A DNA stretch of 49,279 bases from positions 1 through 49,279 of the forward strand of contig JBJTRI010000117.1 of assembly GCA_046076045.1 (NCBI GenBank), in the 5' to 3' direction. This DNA comes from JAIOPA01 sp046076045. Its GTDB lineage: Bacteria > Eisenbacteria > RBG-16-71-46. Each line of letters begins with the position of its first letter. Position 1 is the first letter of the stretch. Made by a program: the position numbers and the translations under genes. Below, piece by piece: positions 43,946 through 49,279 of this stretch. Below the pieces are notes generated by a model that was given only the letters and a program-made list of their open reading frames with translations, did not search any database and had not been told where the DNA came from.

Positions 43946-44446
43946 TCAGTCCTCGTCGTCCACGATGATCGGTGCCTGCGTCGTGTAGGGGTTCGTCGCG
44001 CTGTACGGGCTGTACACGCTGCCGTACGAGCCGTACGGATTGCGGATGCTCGTCGAGGAGTACGGACTGCCGTAGCGGCCGTAGGGGTTCGAGACCGACT
44101 CCGGGTCGTAGCGGTTCGAGTTGAGCCGTCCCAGGTAGGTGCCGTCCTGACCGTAGAGGCGCGGCCCGCCGGTCGTGTAGGGGTTCGAGACGCTCTTCGA
44201 GCTGTACGGGCTCCCGTAGCGACCGTACGGGTTGTTGATGCTCTTCGAGGAGTACGGACTGCCGTACGTCGAGTAGGGGTTGCCCGTGGACTGCGACGAG
44301 TACGGGTTCGTGGAGAGTCGGCCGAGGTAGGTGCCCGAGGTCGTCGGACGACTCGGCGTCCAACCGTACGAGGTCTGCGCCGCGGCCTCGATGGCCGTGA
44401 CGAGCGACAGGAGTGACAGCAGCGACAGGAGACGACGCACGGTCAT
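43946..44446 (-). CDS. secreted NPY-repeat protein
   Basis: The 166-residue protein has a signal peptide (MTVRRLLSLLSLLSLVTAIEAAAQ). The mature part is almost entirely repeats of NPYGRYGSPYSSxSxx, about 16 residues each, arranged in two blocks that each begin GTYLGRL(S/N)xNxY. It ends in acidic IIVDDED. Asn-Pro-Tyr/Tyr-Gly-Ser repeats like these occur in small secreted proteins of many bacteria, but I know no function; the Tyr/Ser/Gly composition suggests an extended surface or matrix protein. GGAGGAGG precedes the ATG. Confidence 0.8.
   Translation of the reverse strand: MTVRRLLSLLSLLSLVTAIEAAAQTSYGWTPSRPTTSGTYLGRLSTNPYSSQSTGNPYSTYGSPYSSKSINNPYGRYGSPYSSKSVSNPYTTGGPRLYGQDGTYLGRLNSNRYDPESVSNPYGRYGSPYSSTSIRNPYGSYGSVYSPYSATNPYTTQAPIIVDDED
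43979..44335 (-). repeat. tandem NPY/YGSPYSS-coding repeats
   Basis: At DNA level, units of about 48 bases encode NPY(G/S)xYGSxYSSxSxx; neighbouring units share long identical stretches such as TACGGGCTCCCGTA-type and GAGTACGGACTGCCGTA-type strings. Two super-blocks are separated by a GGPRLYGQDG spacer near 44140-44170. Confidence 0.8.
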
Positions 44447-44558
44447 GACGATCCTCCTCCGATGTGGGAACGCGACGCGGATGGTGCTCGCAGGCTAGCG
44501 CGTCACGTCATCGTGCAGTATGGAATTCGTGTAGACCACTCCATGCGTACGATTCCTC

Positions 44559-44588
44559 TTGACATTGCCGCCCGCGGCGTGCTAGGTT
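44559..44588 (+). promoter_or_regulatory. promoter of the SAM-riboswitch transcript (TTGACA-18-TAGGTT)
   Basis: TTGACA at 44559-44564 and TAGGTT at 44583-44588 are 18 bases apart. The expected start near 44594-44596 coincides with the first base-paired strand of the riboswitch, so the two calls support each other. Confidence 0.8.
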
Positions 44589-44593
44589 CCCCG

Positions 44594-44720
44594 CGTCATC
44601 AAGAGTGGCGCCGTCGCAAGGCGGTGCCCGGCAACCTGGGTGGGGTTCACCCAAGGTGCCAGCCACCCGCAGGGGTGGGATGAGGCTCCGGCGCTGAGAA
44701 GCGCCTCTCGGGCAACCAAG
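44594..44720 (+). ncRNA. SAM-I/SAM-IV clan riboswitch
   Basis: The S-box core is readable: ATCAAGAGTGGC (44598-44609), CCCGGCAACC (44627-44636) and GGTGCCAGCC (44655-44664), closing in GGGATGAGG. P1 pairs TCATC (44596-44600) with GATGA (44679-44683). P2 is short and lacks the long K-turn arm of SAM-I. P3 is TGGGTG/CACCCA; its loop GGTT (44644-44647) can pair with AACC at 44714-44717, past a 3' hairpin GGCGCT-GAGA-AGCGCC (44690-44705). A P3-loop pseudoknot plus a 3' hairpin points to SAM-IV or the SAM-I/IV variant rather than classical SAM-I. Binding of S-adenosylmethionine is inferred from the core. Confidence 0.78.
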
Positions 44721-44726
44721 ACCCCG

Positions 44727-44766
44727 AAGCCCCGCACTCTCGATGACCCGGGAGTGCGGGGCTTTT
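44727..44766 (+). terminator. intrinsic terminator of the riboswitch (attenuator)
   Basis: Perfect 13-base arms AAGCCCCGCACTC (44727-44739) and GAGTGCGGGGCTT (44752-44764) are followed by TTCC, forming CTTTTCC. It lies 10 bases after the riboswitch pseudoknot strand, so the arrangement fits SAM-dependent transcription termination. Confidence 0.9.
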
Positions 44767-44923
44767 CCATTTCCACCCCGTTCCCCCCGGAATCCGCAGC
44801 CGAATCACCGCATCGGATGTCCGCTGTCCGGGTTCGCGTCGGCGCTGCGCCACCGATCGGTGGTGCCGTGTCACCGGGAGCCGACGGCCGTGTCCATCAA
44901 GGGAAGGGAGGGGTGGATCGGGG

Positions 44924-45079
44924 ATGTCGCGTCGTTCGCTATCGCTCCTGTTCGTCGTCGTGGGGCGAGTCTTCGCCGTGCTCCGGTACATCGGCTATGT
45001 GGGATTCCTCTACATGATGTTCCTGCTCGCCGCGAACGTCGTACGAGTCGTGCTGGGCTTCATATCGCGGTTCCTGTGA
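44924..45079 (+). CDS. small membrane protein, 51 residues
   Basis: The frame starts MSRRSLSLLFVVVGRVF and contains one or two membrane segments (VVVGRVFAVLRYIGYVGFLY and MMFLLAANVVRVVLGFI), ending SRFL. GGGAGGGG lies 10-17 bases upstream of the ATG. Codon third positions are GC-biased like the neighbouring genes. It is the first gene after the SAM-riboswitch terminator, 158 bases downstream, with no other promoter seen. I recognise no family. If the riboswitch has a target, this and the next small gene are it. Confidence 0.55.
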   Translation: MSRRSLSLLFVVVGRVFAVLRYIGYVGFLYMMFLLAANVVRVVLGFISRFL

Positions 45080-45108
45080 ACCACAACCTCGAAAGGAAGG
45101 TGAGCTTC

Positions 45109-45258
45109 ATGCGTCAGCAGCGACTGATCCTCGTCCTCAACGAGGTCGGTGCGGTTCTGCACCGTTCCCTCGATGTCGCGTCCGCGCAGCGCTGGGTCGA
45201 GTCCCAGCTGCGTCACGGTCGTCTCCGTGCCCAGCGTGTCCGCATCGTGGCGGCCTGA
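45109..45258 (+). CDS. small basic protein, 49 residues
   Basis: The protein reads MRQQRLILVLNEVGAVLHRS and ends LRAQRVRIVAA; it is soluble, basic and probably alpha/beta. AAGGAAGG lies 9-16 bases upstream, and codon use is typical of the genome (CTC, GTC, CGT, GAG). It begins 29 bases after the 51-residue membrane protein gene, so the two are likely an operon. No family recognised. Confidence 0.6.
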   Translation: MRQQRLILVLNEVGAVLHRSLDVASAQRWVESQLRHGRLRAQRVRIVAA

Positions 45259-45272
45259 GTCGGAGTTCCCAC

Positions 45273-45494
45273 GTGTCGCGCCCGCAGTTCCCGCAGTACC
45301 CGCACCACCCGTCGTACCGCTCCAACGAACGGCATCCCGAGCGCTCCTCACGGAGCCGGCAACCGAGTTCCTCCGGATCCACGGTGCCCACCCGCGCAAG
45401 CGGGGATGCGTTCGCCTCGTCCACAGGCGTCCAAAAATCCGGTCCCGCGCCGTCGTGCGGGACCGAGTCCCTCACTCGGAGAATCACGACATGA
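45273..45494 (+). CDS. possible small protein, 73 residues
   Basis: A GTG start preceded by CGGAG opens VSRPQFPQYPHHPSYRSNER, with good codon bias in the first 25 codons; the later part is Ser/Thr-rich with poorer bias (AAA, ACA, AGA codons) and crosses a hairpin GGTCCCGC/GCGGGACC (45441-45464). It ends in an ATGA overlap with the next candidate. It may be a truncated or shifted reading frame. Confidence 0.3.
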   Translation: MSRPQFPQYPHHPSYRSNERHPERSSRSRQPSSSGSTVPTRASGDAFASSTGVQKSGPAPSCGTESLTRRITT

Positions 45495-45700
45495 CCTTCT
45501 CGAACTCCAGCGACCCGGGCCGACCCGCCCGGTGGTCGCAGCGCGGTCGGCCAACGCACCGGACATGCCACCCGTCGGCGCTGTCCGCGCAGGCCCGGGT
45601 CCGCACCCGGCCGCACCCCGGCATCCCACGGCTCGGCGCAGCGGCTGCCTGGGAAGCCCCGGGCAGCCCGATCCGGGCCACGTTGCCGCCCCTCGCATGA
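45491..45700 (+). CDS. possible small protein, 69 residues
   Basis: An ATG overlapping the previous stop (ATGA) opens MTFSNSSDPGRPARWSQRGR, Pro/Arg-rich throughout, ending ATLPPLA. CGGAG lies 10-14 bases upstream. Low-complexity composition means it may be spurious; the coupling and spacing are the only support. Confidence 0.25.
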   Translation: MTFSNSSDPGRPARWSQRGRPTHRTCHPSALSAQARVRTRPHPGIPRLGAAAAWEAPGSPIRATLPPLA

Positions 45701-45832
45701 CGGGATCCGGGCCCGCAGGACTTCGCGTGTCACTGACGCGCGGTTCGCGGGTTCCATGACCAGAGAGTGCCGTGCGCGCGCCCCGAGATCCGGGTGCGGC
45801 GCGAGCGGTGCAAGCCTTCGAGGAGAGCTCCC

Positions 45833-48205
45833 ATGAGACACGATGTCCACGATGCGCAACTCTCGTTGCCGCTGCAGGCGGCCGCTCCGGCGGGTGCCCT
45901 GGTGGCGGTGGACGGCCGCACCTATCCGCTGCGCGCGGTGGACCTGATCGCGCGCACCGACGGTGGCTATGCCATCAGCACCCTCGTCCAGTCGTTCGAG
46001 AATCCCTACGACGAGGCGCTCGAGGTGGCATACACGCTGCCCCTGCCGGCCGACGGTGCGGTGCTGGGCTTCACCATCCAGCTCGGTGACCGCACGCTGC
46101 GTGGCGAGATCGAGAAGCTGGAGAAGGCGCGCACCCGGCACCGCCAGGCGATCCGCGAGGGCCGCACCTCGGGCTTGCTCGAGCAGCAGCGCGTGAACAC
46201 GTTCTCGCAGAGCCTCGGCAACGTGCCTGCGCGGACTCGCGTCGAGGTGCGCGTCGAGGTGCTGCACCCGCTCACGTTCCAGGCTGCGGCTCCGGGGTCG
46301 GAGGCGTCCTCCACGTGGGAGTACCGCTTCCCCACCGTGGTCGGTGTGCGCTACCACGGTGCCGAGGGCTGCGTGCCCGATGCCACTGCGCTCAGCCCGG
46401 ATCGCGCCGCGAACGGCACGCCGGTGAAGGCGAAGTTGGCACTCACCATCGGCGACGGCCAGCACGTCACCGGCCTCGCCTCGTCCAGCCACAAGCTCGT
46501 CGCCGGACCCGAGGGCACGATCGGGTTCGACGAGGCGTCGGCGCTCGACCGCGACGTCGTGGTGCGCTGGGATGCGGGCGTGGAGCACGTCGGTTGCACG
46601 CTCGTCGAGGGCGGTGGTCTGCCGGGCGATGACGGCCGCTACGGGCTCGTCACGATCGTGCCGCCGCGTCGTCCCGAGACCGTGCACGCTCGTGAGCTCA
46701 CGCTGCTGCTCGACGCGAGCGGTTCCATGGGTGGTGACCGCATCGAACTGGCCAAGCGGCTCGTGCGAGGACTCATCGAGGGCCTCGACGAGCGGGACCG
46801 CTTCGAGCTCCTCACCTTCTCGAGTGGGCAGACGAGGCTCACCCCGGGGAGTGACTACGTGCAGGCCACCCCTGCGGCCGTCGGCGAGTCGCTCCGACGT
46901 CTCGAGGGGGTCTACGCGAGTGGCGGCACGGAGATGGACAGCGCCCTGAGGGCCGCGTTCGAGCGCGCGTCGGGCGACGCTCAGCGGCAGGTCGTGCTGG
47001 TCACCGACGGTGACGTGAGCTTCGAGTCCGAGGTCGTGGCCCGGGTGGCCGCGACGCGGAACGTGCGCCTGCACTGCGTCGGTGTGGGTGCGGTGCCGAA
47101 TCGCGCGTTGCTCCGCGAGGCGGCATGGGCCGGGCGCGGCGTCGAGGTGCTCATCGGCGACGAGTCCGACCTGGTTCGGGCCAGCGAGCGACTGCGCAGG
47201 GCCACCGGCCTGCCGGTCCTCACGCAGCTCGAGGTGGGTGGCAGTGCGGTCGCGGCTGGCCCCAAGGGCGGGTTGCACGACGTGTTCGGTGAGCAGCCGC
47301 TCACGGTCGCGATCGAGTTGTCCCCGAAGGGGGGCGAGGTCGTGCTGAAGGGGCGCCTCGCGGGCACCACCGAGCCGTGGGCGCACGTGTTCCGAGTGCC
47401 GCCCGCGAGCGAGGTCGCCGCGGAGTCGCGCACCACGCTGCCGGTCGGCGCGGTGTTCGGCCGCGAGACCGTGGGTGCGCTCGAGGTCCAGGCCGCGGCT
47501 CATGGCGGCCGGAGTCGGGAGCCGTTCCAGGACGATATCGAGACGGTCGCGCTACGCCATGGCATCGTGAGCTCGCGGACGAGTCTGGTCGCGATCTCCG
47601 AGAACCTCACGGTGGACCCGAAGGACCCGACTCGACGCGTACGCATCGCCGTCGAGGTTCCGAGTGACGTCTCGGCGGAGGCCGTGGGCCTCACGCGCGT
47701 TGCGAATGCTTCCCATCGGTCTGCCTTGGCCACGCTCTGCTCTACCAGGATAAGCGAAGACTTCCCCCCGACCAGGCAGTCGCGTGCCATATACATCGAT
47801 AATCTCAACAGGCTGCCCATCGAACTGAAGCCGATGACGATCGAGTGGGTCGGCAAGCGAGACCTCATGGTCGAGCTCGAGGTGACCCAGGAGGTGCGCG
47901 ATCGGTTCCCCCTGGACACGTGGCTCGATCAGCGCTGGACTCCCTCGTGGTCCATCCACCAGGTCCTATTCCTTCCGGAGTCGGGTCAAGGCACGCCCAT
48001 GTGGCCGTTGCCGGCGCATGCCCTCACCGGGCGGTTGGTCGAAACGGCCTCCACGCGTCTCGACGCTCTCCCGGTCGGAGTCGTCGTGCGGCTCGTATTC
48101 CGGTTCGACCGCGCACTCGATGGACTCGCGCTGCCCGCGAACGGCTGGTTGGAGTGGGGGCCGTTCTTCCTCTCGACGCTGCTGCCGGCTCGGGGCAAGG
48201 CATGA
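45833..48205 (+). CDS. VIT and VWA domain protein
   Basis: The 790-residue protein begins with a VIT domain (~10-130: GYAISTLVQSFENPYDEALEVAYTLPLPADGAV, GEIEKLEKARTRHRQAIREG), as in inter-alpha-trypsin inhibitor-like proteins. A VWA domain (~285-450) has an intact MIDAS motif: LLLDASGSMGGD (DxSxS), ASGGTEMDSAL (Thr) and VVLVTDGDVS. The last ~190 residues are of unknown type and show atypical codons. No signal peptide or membrane helix is visible, so it is cytoplasmic. GAGGAG lies 8-13 bases before the ATG at 45833. Its stop overlaps the sigma factor start (ATGA), so the protein may regulate or be regulated by it. Confidence 0.9.
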   Translation: MRHDVHDAQLSLPLQAAAPAGALVAVDGRTYPLRAVDLIARTDGGYAISTLVQSFENPYDEALEVAYTLPLPADGAVLGFTIQLGDRTLRGEIEKLEKARTRHRQAIREGRTSGLLEQQRVNTFSQSLGNVPARTRVEVRVEVLHPLTFQAAAPGSEASSTWEYRFPTVVGVRYHGAEGCVPDATALSPDRAANGTPVKAKLALTIGDGQHVTGLASSSHKLVAGPEGTIGFDEASALDRDVVVRWDAGVEHVGCTLVEGGGLPGDDGRYGLVTIVPPRRPETVHARELTLLLDASGSMGGDRIELAKRLVRGLIEGLDERDRFELLTFSSGQTRLTPGSDYVQATPAAVGESLRRLEGVYASGGTEMDSALRAAFERASGDAQRQVVLVTDGDVSFESEVVARVAATRNVRLHCVGVGAVPNRALLREAAWAGRGVEVLIGDESDLVRASERLRRATGLPVLTQLEVGGSAVAAGPKGGLHDVFGEQPLTVAIELSPKGGEVVLKGRLAGTTEPWAHVFRVPPASEVAAESRTTLPVGAVFGRETVGALEVQAAAHGGRSREPFQDDIETVALRHGIVSSRTSLVAISENLTVDPKDPTRRVRIAVEVPSDVSAEAVGLTRVANASHRSALATLCSTRISEDFPPTRQSRAIYIDNLNRLPIELKPMTIEWVGKRDLMVELEVTQEVRDRFPLDTWLDQRWTPSWSIHQVLFLPESGQGTPMWPLPAHALTGRLVETASTRLDALPVGVVVRLVFRFDRALDGLALPANGWLEWGPFFLSTLLPARGKA

Positions 48206-48828
48206 GCCGCACGCGGGCCGTGGACATGCTCTGGATGCGGTTGATCCGGGCGTGGCAGGGTCATCGCACGGCGGGGGGCGACGCGCCCCCCGCCGTCGCG
48301 AGTGCGTTCACGGAGTGGATGGTGTGCGTGGAGCCCGCGCTGCGACGCTCACTCGCACGCTTCGCCCCGTACGTGGACGTCGAAGGGGTGTGTCAGGAAG
48401 CGCTCCTGCGCATGTGGATGCTCAGTGAGGACATCGCGGGGAGCGATGGGGACCGCCTGTCCGAGTCCGACGCTTCGCGGCGCTATCTGATCCGGATGGG
48501 CAGGAACCTGACGCTCAACCTCATCCGCAAGCACCGACGCGAGCGGCCGCTCGACGACGAGACGCTCGAGTTCGCCGACCCCACGCCGGTCTCGGAGCCT
48601 GACCCGATGCTCCGTGCGCGAGTGCAGCAGTGCTTCTCGAAGCAGGAGGGCAGACCCGGTCAGGCCATTCAGGTGCGACTCGCGTTCGGGCACCTCCCGG
48701 AGTCGGAACAGGCTGAGCGAGCCGGCATGACGAGGAACACCTTCCACCAGAACATCGCGCGCGCCCGCAAGGCCATCGAGGTTTGCCTGGCGCGGTTCGG
48801 TATCATCCTCGAGGAGGTCCTGCCATGA
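48202..48828 (+). CDS. ECF-type RNA polymerase sigma factor
   Basis: The 208-residue protein has a sigma region 2 (~35-120: EPALRRSLARFAPYVDVEGVCQEALLRMW, YLIRMGRNLTLNLIRKHRRE) and a region 4 helix-turn-helix (~160-200: LPESEQAERAGMTRNTFHQNIARARKAIEV). Region 4 starts QAIQVRLAFGHL, which is shorter than usual. It starts in an ATGA overlap with the VIT-VWA gene and ends in an ATGA overlap with the 83-residue gene, so all three are made together. Target promoters are unknown. Confidence 0.88.
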   Translation: MSRTRAVDMLWMRLIRAWQGHRTAGGDAPPAVASAFTEWMVCVEPALRRSLARFAPYVDVEGVCQEALLRMWMLSEDIAGSDGDRLSESDASRRYLIRMGRNLTLNLIRKHRRERPLDDETLEFADPTPVSEPDPMLRARVQQCFSKQEGRPGQAIQVRLAFGHLPESEQAERAGMTRNTFHQNIARARKAIEVCLARFGIILEEVLP

Positions 48829-49076
48829 CCCCGCGCCGCCCCGTCGAACCCGAGGACCTGCTCGTCGAGGCCACGCTCGGAGCGTATCGCCAACTCGATG
48901 CCGAGGGGCTGCCGCTGCCGCCGCCGGAGTGGTCGGACCTCTCGCCGAGCGCGCGCGTGCGGGCCTATCGCGAGCAGTGCAAGCTTCGCCAGCTCGAGCG
49001 ACTCGCCCACCCGCAGGGCCTGAACGCCACCGTGCGTGCGGTGATGGCCCGGCTCGGCATGGACAGCGGGCGCTGA
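48825..49076 (+). CDS. small protein coupled to the sigma factor, 83 residues
   Basis: The protein (MTPRRPVEPEDLLVEATLGA... to MARLGMDSGR) is charged, alpha-helical and without membrane segments or metal-binding cysteine pairs. GAGGAGG lies about 8-14 bases upstream, and the ATG overlaps the sigma factor stop. Position suggests a partner, perhaps an anti-sigma or co-regulator, but no zinc-binding anti-sigma motif is present. Family not recognised. Confidence 0.7.
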   Translation: MTPRRPVEPEDLLVEATLGAYRQLDAEGLPLPPPEWSDLSPSARVRAYREQCKLRQLERLAHPQGLNATVRAVMARLGMDSGR

Positions 49077-49152
49077 GGGGTCGGGAGGGCGGATGATCGT
49101 GCACCGTTCCGGCTCCCGTCGCATCGAACGGACTCGATCCCCCGGAGGCCCC

Positions 49153-49279
49153 ATGCACACGCATGTCCTCGAACGCACCCAGTGGGTGCCCGCGAGCGTG
49201 GACGAGACGTTCGAGTTCTTCGCCGACGCGGCGAACCTCGAGTCCATCACCCCGCCCTGGCTGCACTTCCGCATCCTCA
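49153..49279 (+). CDS. SRPBCC (START-like) family protein, truncated by window end
   Basis: The visible 42 residues (MHTHVLERTQWVPASVDETF, FFADAANLESITPPWLHFRI) match the start of SRPBCC ligand-binding/cyclase-like proteins, where the pattern VPAPVEEVFxFFADAxNLExITPPWL is common. CGGAGG lies 7-12 bases before the ATG. The gene continues beyond the window. Confidence 0.85.
   Translation, partial: MHTHVLERTQWVPASVDETFEFFADAANLESITPPWLHFRIL

Noticed and set aside
43979..44335. Possible CRISPR or satellite repeat
   Set aside because: The repeats are in frame within a signal-peptide-bearing gene and have no spacer structure.

Overview
This 49.3 kb window is very GC-rich (about 70 percent or more) chromosomal DNA from a diderm bacterium. 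It encodes OmpA-type, beta-barrel and lipoprotein envelope proteins. Two features suggest Candidatus Eisenbacteria (Eiseniibacteriota) or a close relative: a secreted Cys-rich protein ending in a WGAVKSMYR-type tail (30021-30776), and FlgD-Ig-like C-terminal domains ending in arginine-rich strands (31109-31863, plus a remnant at 27222-27293). That placement rests on recalled family resemblance, not a search. I found no insertion sequence, prophage or CRISPR array.

Layout. 1-49: 5' part of a tRNA-Met on the minus strand. 228-3872 (minus): operon DinB-like protein, folP, cdaA (c-di-AMP synthase) and a TM0106-type RecB-like nuclease. 4094-5539 (plus): OmpA-family protein with thrombospondin type 3 repeats. 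5727-12970 (minus): four-gene envelope operon (DUF4159, DUF4175-like giant coiled-coil protein, TPR protein, and a protein usually labelled asparagine synthetase B). 13033-16753 (minus): secD-secF plus a lipoprotein. 17361-19641 (plus): outer-membrane barrel protein and guaB. 20189-21601: two convergent orphan genes.

22169-26747 (plus): three translationally coupled genes that look like a chemosensory array which lost its usual catalytic chemistry: an MCP-like membrane protein, a CheA-like protein with eroded Hpt and ATPase regions but intact CheW-like and receiver domains, and a receiver-GAF-degenerate HD-GYP protein. This is my best candidate for an undescribed system.

27382-29695 (minus): LemA, a TPM-domain protein and a protein of unknown function. 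30021-31863 (plus): two secreted proteins, the second apparently frameshifted in its signal peptide. 32019-35768 (plus): 2-oxoacid:ferredoxin oxidoreductase KorA-KorB and a methyltransferase. 35752-36356 (minus): ACT-domain protein and a small ferredoxin. 36549-37913: M20 dipeptidase. 38069-43866: AddB-AddA-like helicase-nuclease. 43946-44446 (minus): secreted NPY-repeat protein.

44559-45700 (plus): strong promoter, SAM-I/SAM-IV-clan riboswitch and T-tailed terminator, followed only by tiny ORFs (a 51-aa membrane protein, a 49-aa protein and two weaker candidates) instead of methionine genes. 45833-49076: VIT-VWA protein, ECF sigma factor and an 83-aa protein in coupled order. 49153-end: start of an SRPBCC protein.

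Two promoter styles recur: TTGACA-18-TAxxxT (secD, 17361 gene, riboswitch) and TTGACC-16/17-TACCxx (OmpA, korA, 29695 gene). In the korA and 29695 cases the -10 lies 7-8 bases from the ATG, implying leaderless mRNAs.
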